Assembly (NCBI GenBank): GCA_963669155.1
Contig: OZ022583.1
Coordinates: 3,401,357 to 3,465,356 of the forward strand
From: Arbacia lixula
Taxonomy: Eukaryota > Echinodermata > Echinoidea > Arbacioida > Arbaciidae
Direction of reading: 5' to 3'
DNA length: 64,000 nucleotides
The position numbers and the translations under genes were made by a program. Positions 25,736-36,961 of the stretch are shown here, one piece after another; the first letter of the stretch is position 1; every line of letters starts with the position of its first letter. The notes under the pieces are model-generated. The model was not told the DNA's origin. It did not search any database and worked only from the letters and a program-made list of their open reading frames with translations.

Positions 25736-27899
25736 CTCTGCCTGTCTCCCTCTCTCCTCGTCATTGCTGGCTTACAGGTTCCCAATTGTCATGATTGATC
25801 GTCTGATCAACTTTGAATAGAACTTGTCATAGAAGGTAAACACAAGCGCAATAGGCGCCGGGGCTTTGAAATCGCTCCCTTGTTCAGTCAGCTGAGTCCG
25901 CAAGTTTGGGACAAGCCTTCAGCGTGTTGGACATGTTGAACATAATATAAAGGAACACGGAACTGACTGTCAGTACTGCAGGCTGTATCAATTTGAGAGT
26001 TTCATTTGGACTAACCAACGACATGTTGCTGTCTGGTTCGCGACAATATAAAAAGTTGCTGGCGTCTTTAGAGAGTACACACATTGGTCGAACCGTTTCC
26101 ACCACTACAACAGTTCAACTTTACACGAACATGACGAAGGCTCTGTATGCATATTCTTGTACGCATCAACTCGAAGTATATCAGCCATTTTAACGCATGA
26201 GCGGTTGTGAAGAACGTCCTATGATATGACTGAAATTCTTGTTTGCTGAGAAAATCAGGTAGGTGTATATCTATATTGACATACGAGCTTCGACCATGTT
26301 TACACATTGTTCCTTACAGCTTGTTCCATGTACTTGGCCGTGTATGAGACCGCTATGCCTTAGCGTTTTACCAAGTTACATAATAGAATGGAATGTCGCA
26401 TGTAACCGGTATTGGAAAAGTGTATAATATTCACTGTAGGTTCGTAGTGAAAGATAAATTGTTAATTGATATAATGCATAATGTATTGTTTATAATTATA
26501 CTTCATGGCATTTCGGAGAAAGAGCTAGGAGAATCGGGAGAAGGAGGGGAGAATAAATAGATCACGGTATTCAATTCCATGGTATTGATCTATTAATTTG
26601 GTAGATGGAATCATGTACGAATGAATGGATTGGAATTGAGGAAGTAGGAAAGATAAATTGGTTAGTATTACAGCTCACCTACCCGAATGTATAGGACAAT
26701 GTTTGGTCAACCGTGTTTACACTGTACACTGGAGGAATAATAGCTCTTTCAATATTGATTTAAGCGTGGAATGTCTAAAAATATTGAAAAATCAGGATCG
26801 GTATCATCGCACATGTTTTGATACGCTTCCATTTACGATTTCCTACCGACCGCAGACTGAAGCACAGGTTTTTGTTACCACACTGCTATGATAAATATGC
26901 CATACAGGCCTTCTCACATATTGTTGTCCTTGCCTTTTTTCTTTCGTGGCACAAAGTAAGCAGGACAATTGTATGACACAACGTTAAATTAAATAAACCG
27001 ATTAGTAATGACTTCGCTTGAAATGTCACTGAATATACATTATCCATGTGAAAAGGGATAACCCCTTTTAAATGTAATTATTCGTTAATGAATAGATAAA
27101 AAAACCCGTATCTTTAGAAGCTGGATCAAACAACACAGTATTTCCCTCTTATTGGCATTGGGCAATTTTTAGACCAAAGAGATGAAGAACAAAATGTGTT
27201 CCTGAGAGAAGAGGTTTCAATTTGCCGAAAAATTATAATGTCGAGGATTTAATTTTTACAGCGGAAATGCAAGGTTCTATTATTACTAATACATCCGCGA
27301 TCTCCGATATTTCGTACAATTTGATTTGATGTGATGGAGCTGTGATGTTTCGAAGAGGGGGGGGGGGGGCACATTCTGCAATGCGGAAGTCAGACACCTT
27401 TTCCAATGCCATATTGACTGACATCTACGGAGGGAACTAAACTGTTAACCACAAGCCGGAATTATACAGTTATTTTACTACTCGGTACATACCATTGAGT
27501 CTTCCCAAATTACGATGGAAAAGTCATTTGAAGATGATGGGGAGTGACGTGTGTGTGTGTGTGGGGGGGGGGGGGGGGCTGGTGGCGGCGAACCTCCACC
27601 CCACCCCGTTACGTTTCCCTGTAATAAGAGGACCGTTTATCATCATCTCATTATCTTATCGTCTCATTTACAATTTCCTCATTTTCCTCATTTTCACAAT
27701 AAACGGTTATGGTTGCGGTGGTGGTGGTGGTTTGCCTGTAATAAAATTGCCATTTACATCATTACTCTATTCAGATTGGCAATGTTTAAATACGTTTGTT
27801 CTTTTGTCTCAATAAACAAAGAAGCGTCAGGTAGGGAAGGAGAGAGATAGGATGATGCAGTATACTAAGGACACAGTGACAATAAAAGAAAAAGATACA

Positions 27900-27958
27900 G
27901 AAAGAGGAGATATATATACATAGAACGAGAGAGAGAGAGAGATGAAGATAGAGAGTAG

Positions 27959-28013
<55 letters not shown>

Positions 28014-28288
28014 TGAGACAGGAATACACAAACAGGAAGATAAAGAAAGGAACAGAGAGACAGGAATACACAAACAGAAAGATAAAGAAAGGAACAGAAA
28101 GAAAGAAAGAGAACGAGAAAGAGAGAGAGAGGGAGGGAGAGAGAAAGAGAGAGAAAGAGAGAGAGAGGGAGAGAGAGAGAGAGCAAGATAGAGAGAGAGA
28201 GAAATAGACAGGCATAGAGGTAAAGAAAGAGAGAGAGAGGGAGGAGAAAGAGAGAGAGAAACAGACAGGCAGAGAGATAAAGAGAGAT

Positions 28289-28352
<64 letters not shown>
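27900..28352. repeat. (GA)n satellite with a short higher-order repeat
   Basis: GA-rich purine sequence. The phrase GACAGGAATACACAAACAG.AAGATAAAGAAAGGAACAGA occurs twice (about 28016 and 28059), showing a 43-bp tandem unit inside the satellite. A perfect GA tract runs about 28290-28348, followed by poly-G. Confidence 0.88.
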
Positions 28353-28355
<3 letters not shown>

Positions 28356-28641
28356 GGGGGGGGGGTAGATGAGTACGGCTGAGAGATCTAAAGTACGGAA
28401 GGAAGTTCTACTACTAATGACAAAGCGGAAATAAACAATATATAGATATTTAGTGTATCATCATTGATTATCCCGAAATATCACGATTCTTTGAATTCCA
28501 AATTCAACGTGACTGAGGTGCACGGTATATTCTGATTAGGTTTCCTTGTTTTGTTATATTGTGTGTTTTTTCCGTGTCTATCACTCAACTCAGATAATCA
28601 ATCAGCTCCGAACCTGACAATTCGCGGGAATATCCCCAACC

Positions 28642-30314
28642 ATGGACGTGAACGTCGACACGTCCTCTGTTGGTGAGTTTTGGTTAGGCATATCATCAAT
28701 AAGCCATTGCTAGTAGAAAATAACCTCAAGTTAATGGCACTACTCACAGAGGTAAATTGGACATTTATGAGATAGTTGACCAAATTTCAACTTATTATCA
28801 GATATGGCAACATCTATTCAGCTCTGAAAAGGTAGTGGAAGAACATTCCAACTTATGCACCTGCGTCTATTGTTGTTCAGGGCACGCTGTGAAATGTCTT
28901 TACATCCATCATGCATCACAGCTTCATGAACAAATCACAGCCTGCAGTCTTGTAATATTTACTTAGAGGATTGTTCGGTAAAACTACTAACTGGTCCATA
29001 TCTACCCATTGGAGAAAGATTAATCGATAATTAATCAACTTGATACGCCGATTAATTCATGACATTTGTATTCATTCATTCATTAAGTCATACATATATT
29101 TGTTACTGTATTCAAAATATATTTATTGAAAAAATTTTATCAATAACCTGATTGAGGAAATGAATACATAAATGAGCATAATGATTATGTATATACATTT
29201 ATATTATCGTGAAGGGTCGCCATATGCTTTCGTAGACAACGGATCGGAGCCGCCTGGCGGATCAGGAATTAGAGTGACCGTTGGTGCAACGGTGGGTGCC
29301 ATAGCAGCCGTTGTGGTGATCATCGTCAGCGTGGTGCTGTGTGTGCGGTGCAGGAGAAGAAGGGATGAAGGCGGTGTTGGAGGGTAAGAACAATAGGGAT
29401 CGGGTAGAAATAGAACAATGGTGTTGTCTAATAGACTCCGCATTAATATCATAGCTTGAAATGGCATGGGATAGGGGGACAGGGCCCAGGTAAAATTACG
29501 GTCTCCTTCTGTATAACGCCTCATATAAAAGAGACACTATTTATTAGTATTATCATCTTTTTTTTTATATATATTTATTTATGGGGGTGGGGGTATTTAA
29601 CCAATATTAAACTCCTTGATACTGTAAGAACCAAATTCTTCCCAAACAATCCTTACTTGTAAGATCATACAAGTCATGAGTCACACAGGTTATCACTGAT
29701 CAGGTCATGAAGCCAAGGAGAGAATAACCACACTCTTTCTCTCTCTGTTTCACTCTCATCCTCTCTCCCGCTCTCTCCTCCCTAGTGATTATCTTTCCTC
29801 TGTGGTTAGCTCCTTATAAACAATACTCCTTTCCTCCGAAATTCCTCCCATATAGATATTATATTCCTCCCTGGTATAAACTCCACACCCAGTCCAGAAT
29901 AAAGGACTCTGCTTCTATACCACCATCAGGTAAAGACGCATCTCTCTATAGCCGCCTCATGCAGGTTTAAAGTGCTATTTCACAGAGGGACCACAGCATC
30001 ATTTTAGCTATTACAACACAGCTACTTCTTTATATATATATATTCAACAGTTGTATTTCTCAACCATCGTGTACCATTGATATATGACTGTTCCAGATGT
30101 ACATCAATTAGATTCAGAGAATAAAGGATCGTGAACTTGTATATTCATCGTCTCTGCCTACATCTATCGTCGTCTTCATCATCTGTATTAGTTAAGAGTC
30201 TCACTGAAAGACCACGCTACCCATTTAATAAACATTAAACATCACCACAGTGCAGACATCTTACAATACGTTTAAAAATTAGCTCAGCAGCGCCTCGATA
30301 ACTGCATGTTTCTG

Positions 30315-30353
<39 letters not shown>

Positions 30354-32271
30354 TCCCTCATGAACAGACATTCCCCAAAGCACACTCCACGTGCATATTA
30401 AGTGAATTGACATTCGAAATGGATAGATAATTGCTTTGAAATAAGTTTCATTGTTCAACCATTTCGTTTCCTGGTTACGATTATTGACAAACACATTTAC
30501 AAACACGCACTTGATTTCGTAAAGTGTATATAGCAAATTAACACAGTACCGTGATATCTCAAATTGTGTATCCTTGTGACACGAGCATACCCAAACTGCA
30601 TAAACATGTGTTAAAGATAAACATTCACCCCGAGTCTGCACTTCAGTCGAACAAGGATCATATGACTTTCAAAGTATACATGTTGATATTGCTCTTCAAT
30701 AATTTATAATTCGGCAGGGGAACGGAAGCTAAGCGCCAGGCCGCAAGAGGTTCCAGTACCCTACGCTCAGGTATAAAGTCGCATTTAACATTTCACTTTT
30801 CAGTCATCGTTCTACTTCTAGAAAAAAAAAAGTAATATGAACATAGCGTCTTCTGATAGTTCTAGTAGTACATAAGTCGTCAGGAGTGGTATAATTAATA
30901 GCAATTTGAAGCAGCAGCTAAAACAGTAGTAGTTGTTATATCAATAGTAGTACACGTATTTACTATTAGTAGTATAATTTCTTAGGATATACATGTAGTT
31001 TCTGTCAGCGCAACTTGCAGTAAGGATGGTTGGGTAATAAATGCCACTAAAAACGCTGAAGCAAAATGAGAATGACGATAATAGAGAAGAATGCATTGAT
31101 AACAACCACCTGTGCAATATGATACCATATGCATTTTACATTGTTTATGTCGTCAGTAGAACCCTCCTGATAATGCCCGACTATCTTTTCTATCTCTCCA
31201 GATAAGAGCGACCATGACTACGAAAACCCAACACTCGTTCGGAAGATTGCTGGAGGCAACAATAACACTAATCAGCCCAAGAGACGCGAGTTAGAACAAC
31301 TAAAAGGTGATGAATATGAAACTTTAAGCGGCCACTCGCTGCCACATCATTACGAAGGTCTCGGGATCAAATCGGCAAAACTCGGCGTCAAATCGGCACA
31401 ACCCGGCACCGGATCGGACGAAATGGACGACTCATCATATGACGAACTGCAGGCCTCTACCAGAGGAAAAAACAGCAATGCGGGTTACTACTTCAGGTTA
31501 GAGCAGGAGAGAGAGAGATTAGATGAACCTGCTCCTGTCTCGGAGCAGAAAGCAGACGAAGACTATCCATATGATGTAGTTCAAGTTGGGAATACGAGCA
31601 ACAGCAACGCGAAGGCTCTTGACGAAAGTAAAGAGGACAATAAGAAGAAAGCAGACGAAGACTATCCATATGATGTAGTTGAAATTAGGAATACGAGCAA
31701 CAGCAACGCGAAGGCTCTTGACGAAAGTAAAGAGGACAATCCGTATTATTTTAAAGTGAACCAGTCTCTTCATCGAGGCGATACTAGCTATACAGTCAAG
31801 GCAGACAAAACTGAAAAAGGGAGTGCGGTATCTACGGAGAACGTTGGAGAAAAGAATGTCGGTGCTAAATCCTCGCCGTTAACAAAACCACCGGTGGCAA
31901 CAAAACCACCCGTTGCGACCAAACCGGTCGTAGCAGCAAAACCATCCCTTGCCAAGTCAACGAACGGCGCCATCTACGACAAGCTAGATCGCTCACCTTT
32001 GAGCCCGTTAACACCCGCCGCAGACATGGCAGACGACGCGATAAATCAAGGCAACGAGTACGATCGGTTATTGGTGCGTCCAGCTGCCTCTCAAATCCCT
32101 CGTCCCGCACGTTTGGCAGAGAGCGGTGAATACTCGTGTGTGAACGAGCCTTACGAAGAAAAGGCAGCCGATGTCGATGAGACGCAACCGGAGGAAGAGG
32201 CTGACTACAACAAACTCGATAGGGGAATCGAGAAGGAGATTGACAAATTGTATATTCCCGACGAGGAATAA
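28642..32271 (+). CDS. Single-pass membrane protein with long tyrosine-motif cytoplasmic tail, 4 exons, 440 aa
   Basis: Proposed coding exons are 28642-28672, 29215-29383, 30718-30770 and 31202-32271. Donors are GTGAGT, GTAAGA and GTATAA, acceptors are AG, and the phases close to exactly 441 codons with no internal stop. The ATG sits in CCAACCATGG with an in-frame TGA 27 bases upstream, which supports this start. The ectodomain is only about 28 residues. One hydrophobic span (about 31-54) is followed by RCRRRR, the expected stop-transfer. The rest is a cytoplasmic tail with at least ten Y-x-x-hydrophobic motifs (YETL, YDEL, YFRL, YDVV twice, YFKV, YDKL, YDRL, YSCV, YNKL), one YENP, and a Pro/Lys/Val-rich stretch (KPPVATKPPVA) able to bind SH3-type domains. 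This looks like a phosphotyrosine docking adaptor or receptor subunit; I do not recognise a family. The weak acceptor of exon 2 is the least certain point, and unseen upstream ectodomain exons are possible. Confidence 0.7.
31546..31740 (+). repeat. In-frame 99-bp tandem duplication in the tyrosine tail
   Basis: Two copies (about 31546-31640 and 31645-31740) differ at only a few bases. Each encodes KADEDYPYDVV followed by an Asn/Ser-rich linker and ALDESKEDN. The near identity at DNA level, including synonymous positions, points to a recent duplication that added a second YPYDVV site to the tail. Confidence 0.92.
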
Positions 32272-32845
32272 TCTCCACTGAGAATATCAGATCGGTGGTC
32301 ATAATATTACCCCCTACGTTCTTCATACAGGGACAAACGGTTGTCAGTGATTAAGTGAATGTGAAATTGTACAACGATAAAAGAACGTTTTACGACCGCA
32401 CAACAAGCATTTCAAGGTGCTATTTTTGAGAATATGGTACAAGTAAACCTGTACCGCACTATTCAAGAAAAATCTAATTCATAAACTCATTTATATCTAT
32501 AGAGAAGTCATATAAATTTATTGATAAGATGAACGTATGAACTAAGTTTGTTTATTGATGGAAATGGTGATGAATATGGGCGTGAGATGTTATTCGATAA
32601 TCGTATAAAAATACTACGGAAATAGCTTTTAATGCAATCAGATAAAATTTATTTTTTATATACATGAACTAATTGTACAAGAAAATTACATTTATTGATG
32701 TGCATGGAATTGTCAATTTAATTAACTTTCTCACTCAGTGTTTATTGTCGGAATTTGTTTGTTTTACCATCTCTTGTATTTTACATCATGCGAAAAAGAT
32801 ATGTGTAACACTTTCTCGTTATATCTTCCTTCTTGCTCCTCTGGC

Positions 32846-33256
32846 CATCAATTCTCCCTATCGCATATAGCCGATATCAAGCGATATCACCTCGCGATAC
32901 CGATATCTAATCGATTGCTCTTGGGACATATACTTCCGGTAAGAGTTTGTCGTCGGCAGAAAGTGAGCTAGAAATCACTTTTTTTGATGAATTAAGCAGC
33001 GAACATTTTGTATAAGTTTACGGTTAGGGTTAGGGTTAAATTTAGAATTAAGTTTAGGGTTAGTGTTAAGGTCAGGGTTAGGTTTAGGGTTAAAATTCAT
33101 AAAATTAGTTAGATACCCTGGTCCGTTATTGTAGTACGGGATTGCCGAATGTTCGTGGACCGGAAGTTCATATCCCAAGAATTAAAGGTAAAAATATTAG
33201 AGCGCCACACACGTTCAGATTCGGAGAGCTATATGCGATAGGGAGAATTGGTAATA
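32846..33256. mobile_element. Foldback element enclosing degenerate TTAGGG-like repeats
   Basis: The left arm (CAATTCTCCCTATCGCATAT, then CTTGGGACATATACTTCCGG) is matched in inverted order by the right arm (CCGGAAGTTCATATCCCAAG, then ATATGCGATAGGGAGAATTG). Between the arms, about 33020-33095, lies GGTTAGGGTTAGGGTTAAATTTAG-like sequence with GTTAGGG, GTTTAGGG and GTCAGGG variants. There is no coding content. It behaves like a MITE whose spacer has captured or grown a telomere-like microsatellite. Confidence 0.7.
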
Positions 33257-33595
33257 TACCCTCCTCCTCGATTCATCGTCATTGTCATCACCATCGTCGC
33301 CATATTCATTCAAAGAGACAATCAGCATCACTACCACCACATCATAATCGTCACTATTATCATGCTCGTACTCATTATCGCTTTCATAATTTCATTATGT
33401 TATTGACGACAGGTGTTACTTTGATTAACATGTGATTAATGCGGGCAGACCACTGTTTGTTTGACGATTTTGACCTCAAAACCCCAAGGTATTATTGCTT
33501 CTTGGACTTTTCTGGCGATTCGTTGTAGTCCCCAGGGATTTGGTTGGGGCAATTCTAGAGATTCATGGACGACAGCATCATCTATTTTAATTTAT

Positions 33596-33690
33596 TATTT
33601 AGCTATTTATTAAGTCTCTTTTTTAAACAGGGTAGCCCCGTCAGTGAGCTTGGCACTGTTCTCCCTGGAGGCCCTGTGTACAAATAAATA
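33596..33690 (-). mobile_element. 3' end fragment of a non-LTR retroposon
   Basis: Read on the minus strand this is CACAGGGCCTCCAGGGAG, an intervening stretch, then GGGGCTACCCTGTTTAAA. The same pattern (CAGGGCCCCTTGGGAGA, then GGGCTACCCTGTTGAAATAAA) forms the 3' end of the retroposon fragment at 51970-52905. The G-rich and C-rich halves can pair into a 3' hairpin, as is common in CR1/L2-type tails. Confidence 0.55.
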
Positions 33691-34423
33691 ACACAATTAT
33701 ACCGAGTAAAATGGACACAGATTACACAAACAAATGCTGTAAACCAAAATGCAACACAAATCAACTGATATGATGCTTCCACATGCAACACACAAGCAAA
33801 ACCTCATAAATTGGTGACTTAAAAGATGTGATTCGCAATCGCTCGGCATTTGCATATATAGAACTGTCAAATCATAATACTAACAGCAATCGGTCCACAT
33901 TGGACTCGGCTCCAATCATGATTTGTTTTAGGGGCCGTGTAAAGAAACCAAAAGTTGCACTAACAAATATTATGCCTATTCTGCCTATTACGGAAACATT
34001 AATATTGCTTTATTGGATAACCCTTAATTGAAAGCATTGCATAATCAGAAGCTCGCAGATGAACATAACAATATACCCATTAAAATAGAAATGTAATCGT
34101 ACTGAAGTTATGAGCTTGGTAATGTGGAAATAAAGCAATTAAAATGAATGCAAAATACTGTTCATATTTTGTTTCGTCATGCGTGAAATGGAATTCCAAT
34201 TAATTCGTATTTTTTTTTTGTAAAGCTGTAATGCCTAAAAGTCTACAAAGGTACGGCATATGATTGTAAAAAGCCACGTATGTCATATATGTTTATATAA
34301 TTTAGAAGTTGTACACTATACATATTTCGCGGTCTTGCTCATCTTGTGCATAAAGATGTCTAGTGTCATCTCGAGAGACAGAGATAGAAATTGAGAGACA
34401 GACAGACGGAACATATATTGCGG

Positions 34424-34427
<4 letters not shown>

Positions 34428-34462
<35 letters not shown>
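34428..34462. repeat. (TA)n tract bordering the minus-strand PLE
   Basis: A pure TA run sits directly against the terminal sequence of the minus-strand PLE (GTACAGTGCACATATG begins at about 34461). Confidence 0.9.
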
Positions 34463-34464
<2 letters not shown>

Positions 34465-34744
34465 AGTGCACATATGAAATAACAATAAATACATCAACAA
34501 AAAGAACATAAGTTATGAAGCGATAAACATATAGACGGCAGAAATATACAAAGTACAAGGTAGAAACGGTAGAAATCAATCGTATCATACTAATCAATAT
34601 ACAAAAATATACAAGAAATGGTCAATTACCTTCCCGATTTTGGTGTACGTATTGGAATTGTTGTGTGTCTCGTGTGCTTCAGCTATAGTGAAGTGATATG
34701 GCGTGTTTGGGGGTCAGTGTTTACTTAGGCGTGAAAATGGATGG

Positions 34745-35064
34745 TCATTGGTCTGCATTGATACCACGTGGTCTTAAGGTTTGTAGTTTGGATATCCAAT
34801 GAGAATCTCGTTTCATGATGGTGTCGTGGTGCTTTGTTTTGACTATTTCGATGCCAGTGATGTTGATGTTTTGAACTGAGTGCCCCGGGAGATTGAAGTG
34901 TATAGTGTATGGTAGAGTCTTGCTGTTTGGCTTGTTTTTGTTGTAGTTGGTAACTTCAGATCTAGTGTTATTTAGGCGTGTGTTTAGCGTTGTCTCTGTC
35001 TTTCCTACGTATTGCATATTGCATTTAGTGCATGTGAGAAGGTATATTGCCCAGGATGATTTGC
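34745..35064 (-). pseudogene. GIY-YIG endonuclease domain of PLE-1, cut off from its RT
   Basis: The minus-strand frame gives KSSWAIYLLTC, then CNMQYVGKTETTLNTRLNNT and a C-terminal RDSHWISKLQTLRPRGINADQ-type end. It aligns along its whole length with the PLE-2 C-terminus. The IYLLTC/QYVGKT pair is the GIY-YIG signature, R in TRLNN is the conserved arginine, and the Glu position before SHWIS is Asp (RDS) where PLE-2 has RES. It stops abruptly at the nested insertion, so it can no longer be made as part of the full protein. Confidence 0.85.
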
Positions 35065-36960
35065 CAAATAAAAAGAGCTGTGGAAAGGATGACATCGATA
35101 ATATTCTTCTCAAATATATCTCACCTCAAATAATAGATCCCTTGACACACATCTTTAACACTTCTCTTATAACAGGTACTTTTCCAAACGAAATGAAAAC
35201 AGCCAAAGTGATTCCAATACACAAAAATGGTAGCTCGACAAATGTTGAAAATTATAGACCAATTTCTCTTCTCACAGCTTTCTCCAAAATCCTCGAAAAG
35301 ATAATTTACACCAGGACAATCTCCTTTCTTGAACAAAACGATATACTAAGTGAATCACAATACGGATTTAGATCTAAACGTAACACCACACACGCAATTC
35401 TCAATCTCATTAATAACGTTACAAAGTCCCTTGACTCCCACTTACACACCGTAGGTATCTTTTTAGATTTTTCGAAAGCTTTCGACACTATTGACCATAA
35501 AATACTCTTGAACAAACTAGCACACTACGGAGTCAGAGGCATAACACTCAACTTATTTAAAGACTATTTGTCACGACGGAAACAGTATGTGTCGTTACAG
35601 GGCAACAATTCTTCTCTCAAAAATATTCAATGCGGCGTTCCCCAGGGATCTACATTTTAGATAACATAACAAAATTAATATCTAGGAATATTGGAATACT
35701 AAATAAAATGAAACAGTATTTCCCATATCAAACACTTCTCACATTATACTCATCCCTCATCCTACCGCACCTCAATTATGGAATTATAGCATGGGGTAAC
35801 TCCGGAAACACGCAATTAGACAAACTATACCTCCTCCAGAAAAAGGCAATGAGAATTATATTTGACACACATTTTCACGCGCATACTGACAAATTATTTT
35901 TTGAAAGTAACACACTAAAAATACATGACCTATATCTCTACAACTTAGCTCAATTAATGTTCCAACGTGAGCATAATGAATTACCAACAATCATAAATAG
36001 GTTATTTTCAATAAACAACACATATCACACATACCCCACCCGCCAGTCAACACTCTTCCATTTACCCCACACACGGACTCATCTTGCGAACAGATCATTC
36101 ATATATACTGGACCAAAATACTGGAACTCTCTCAGCCCCAACATAAGACAATCTCTCAGCCTAAACATATTCAAATCACAACTCAAAAAAGACATGTTAA
36201 AATCATATATTGAACAACAAGATCAACAGTAAAACTATATATGTCCATAACTGCACACAGATATTACATGATACGTGGTGACGTCTCCGCATAGCGTTCA
36301 TAATCTTCTCTTTTAATATCCAACAATCACAGGACTCACAATCACCTTCAAAACCAAACTCCTCTCCTTACCCCCCCCCCTTCCCCCTCCCTATCCCCTG
36401 TCCCTCCCCCCCCCTCTCTATCACTCTCTTTGTTTAAGCGGTGCTCTTAATGTATTTTTATTTGATTATTTTCTATATCTTTTATTACGACGACAACAAT
36501 CACAGCGATTTTTTCTTTTTTTTTTTCAAAATTCGACACTTAATATTTTATGGTTTAGCTGTAAACTTTAAGAGAAAAAATTGTGTAAATTAATCTTTTT
36601 CTTGTTGTTTGTTTCTTCTCCATGTTTACCATTATGTTGCGTTAAAGAAAAATGAATCTAATCATGTATCACGATAATTTCTTTTTTGTTTTGTCCGTTT
36701 GTTTGTTGTTGTTAAAGAAAAAAAAAAGGTTTTGCACATATTACATTATTTCTATTTATTTTCATTCGGGGGTCCAATACACACAAGCCCTGCTTCTTTT
36801 GGACCCCTCCACAAAAAAAAAAAATATATCTCTATAAATGAATTGTTTTTTTTTTATTATTATTTCTTGTTTTGTTATAATTGTATTTGAACTTTTTGCA
36901 TGTATAAATGGTTTGATGTCTTTTTTTTGTGGAAAAATAAAGTTGAATCTTGAATCTTGA
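35065..36960 (+). mobile_element. CR1/L2-type non-LTR retroposon nested in PLE-1, 5'-truncated and internally deleted
   Basis: The first frame (to about 35650) encodes the N-terminal half of a reverse transcriptase: FPNEMKTAKVIPIHKNG, NYRPISLL, SQYGFR, FLDFSKAFDTIDH and CGVPQGS. The second frame (about 35655-36232) encodes the C-terminal half, LTLYSSLILPHLNYGIIAWG to YWNSLSPNIR. The block that should join them, containing the catalytic YADD box, is missing, so the element is not functional. The 3' UTR ends in TTGAATC tandem repeats (about 36941-36960), typical of CR1/L2 tails. The junctions with PLE-1 show no obvious target-site duplication. Confidence 0.85.
35070..36232 (+). pseudogene. Non-LTR reverse transcriptase remnant, catalytic region deleted
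   Basis: The RT motifs described for the surrounding element occur in two overlapping frames. Translation of the first runs through PQGS and then out of homology at about 35660. The second resumes at ITKLISRNIGILNKMK, well past the palm active site. About 130-150 residues are absent compared with the usual spacing in this class. There is no endonuclease domain because the 5' end is truncated. Confidence 0.85.
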
Positions 36961-36961
36961 A

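Larger units (their letters stand above)
22956..28593. other. Non-coding region between the KY-like and tyrosine-tail genes
   Basis: No exon can be supported. The hydrophobic open frame at 24715-25287 is pyrimidine-rich low-complexity sequence running into a CT satellite. The region contains the second family-A MITE, a short perfect palindrome TCCGATATGGCATATCGGA (about 23999-24017), a TCGAGTA-type short tandem repeat (about 25077-25108), large CT and GA satellites, and poly-G tracts near 27357-27370 and 27562-27577. Confidence 0.5.
32272..34427. other. Non-coding region between the tyrosine-tail gene and the PLE cluster
   Basis: No exon is supported. The first 500 bases are probably the 3' UTR of the preceding gene, though no canonical AATAAA was seen there. 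The region also holds the foldback element with telomere-like repeats at 32846-33256 and the retroposon tail at 33596-33690. From 33700 to 34427 the sequence is AT-rich and otherwise featureless. Confidence 0.5.

Noticed and set aside
29786-29931. Possible extra exon of the tyrosine-tail gene after a strong pyrimidine tract (CCTAG/TGAT to CAG/GTAAAG)
   Set aside because: Skipping it joins 29383 to 30718 in phase and gives one open frame to the final stop; including it disturbs that phase. It may still be an alternative exon.
33020-33095. True chromosome end or telomere
   Set aside because: The TTAGGG-like units are few, degenerate and enclosed by a foldback element with unique sequence on both sides.
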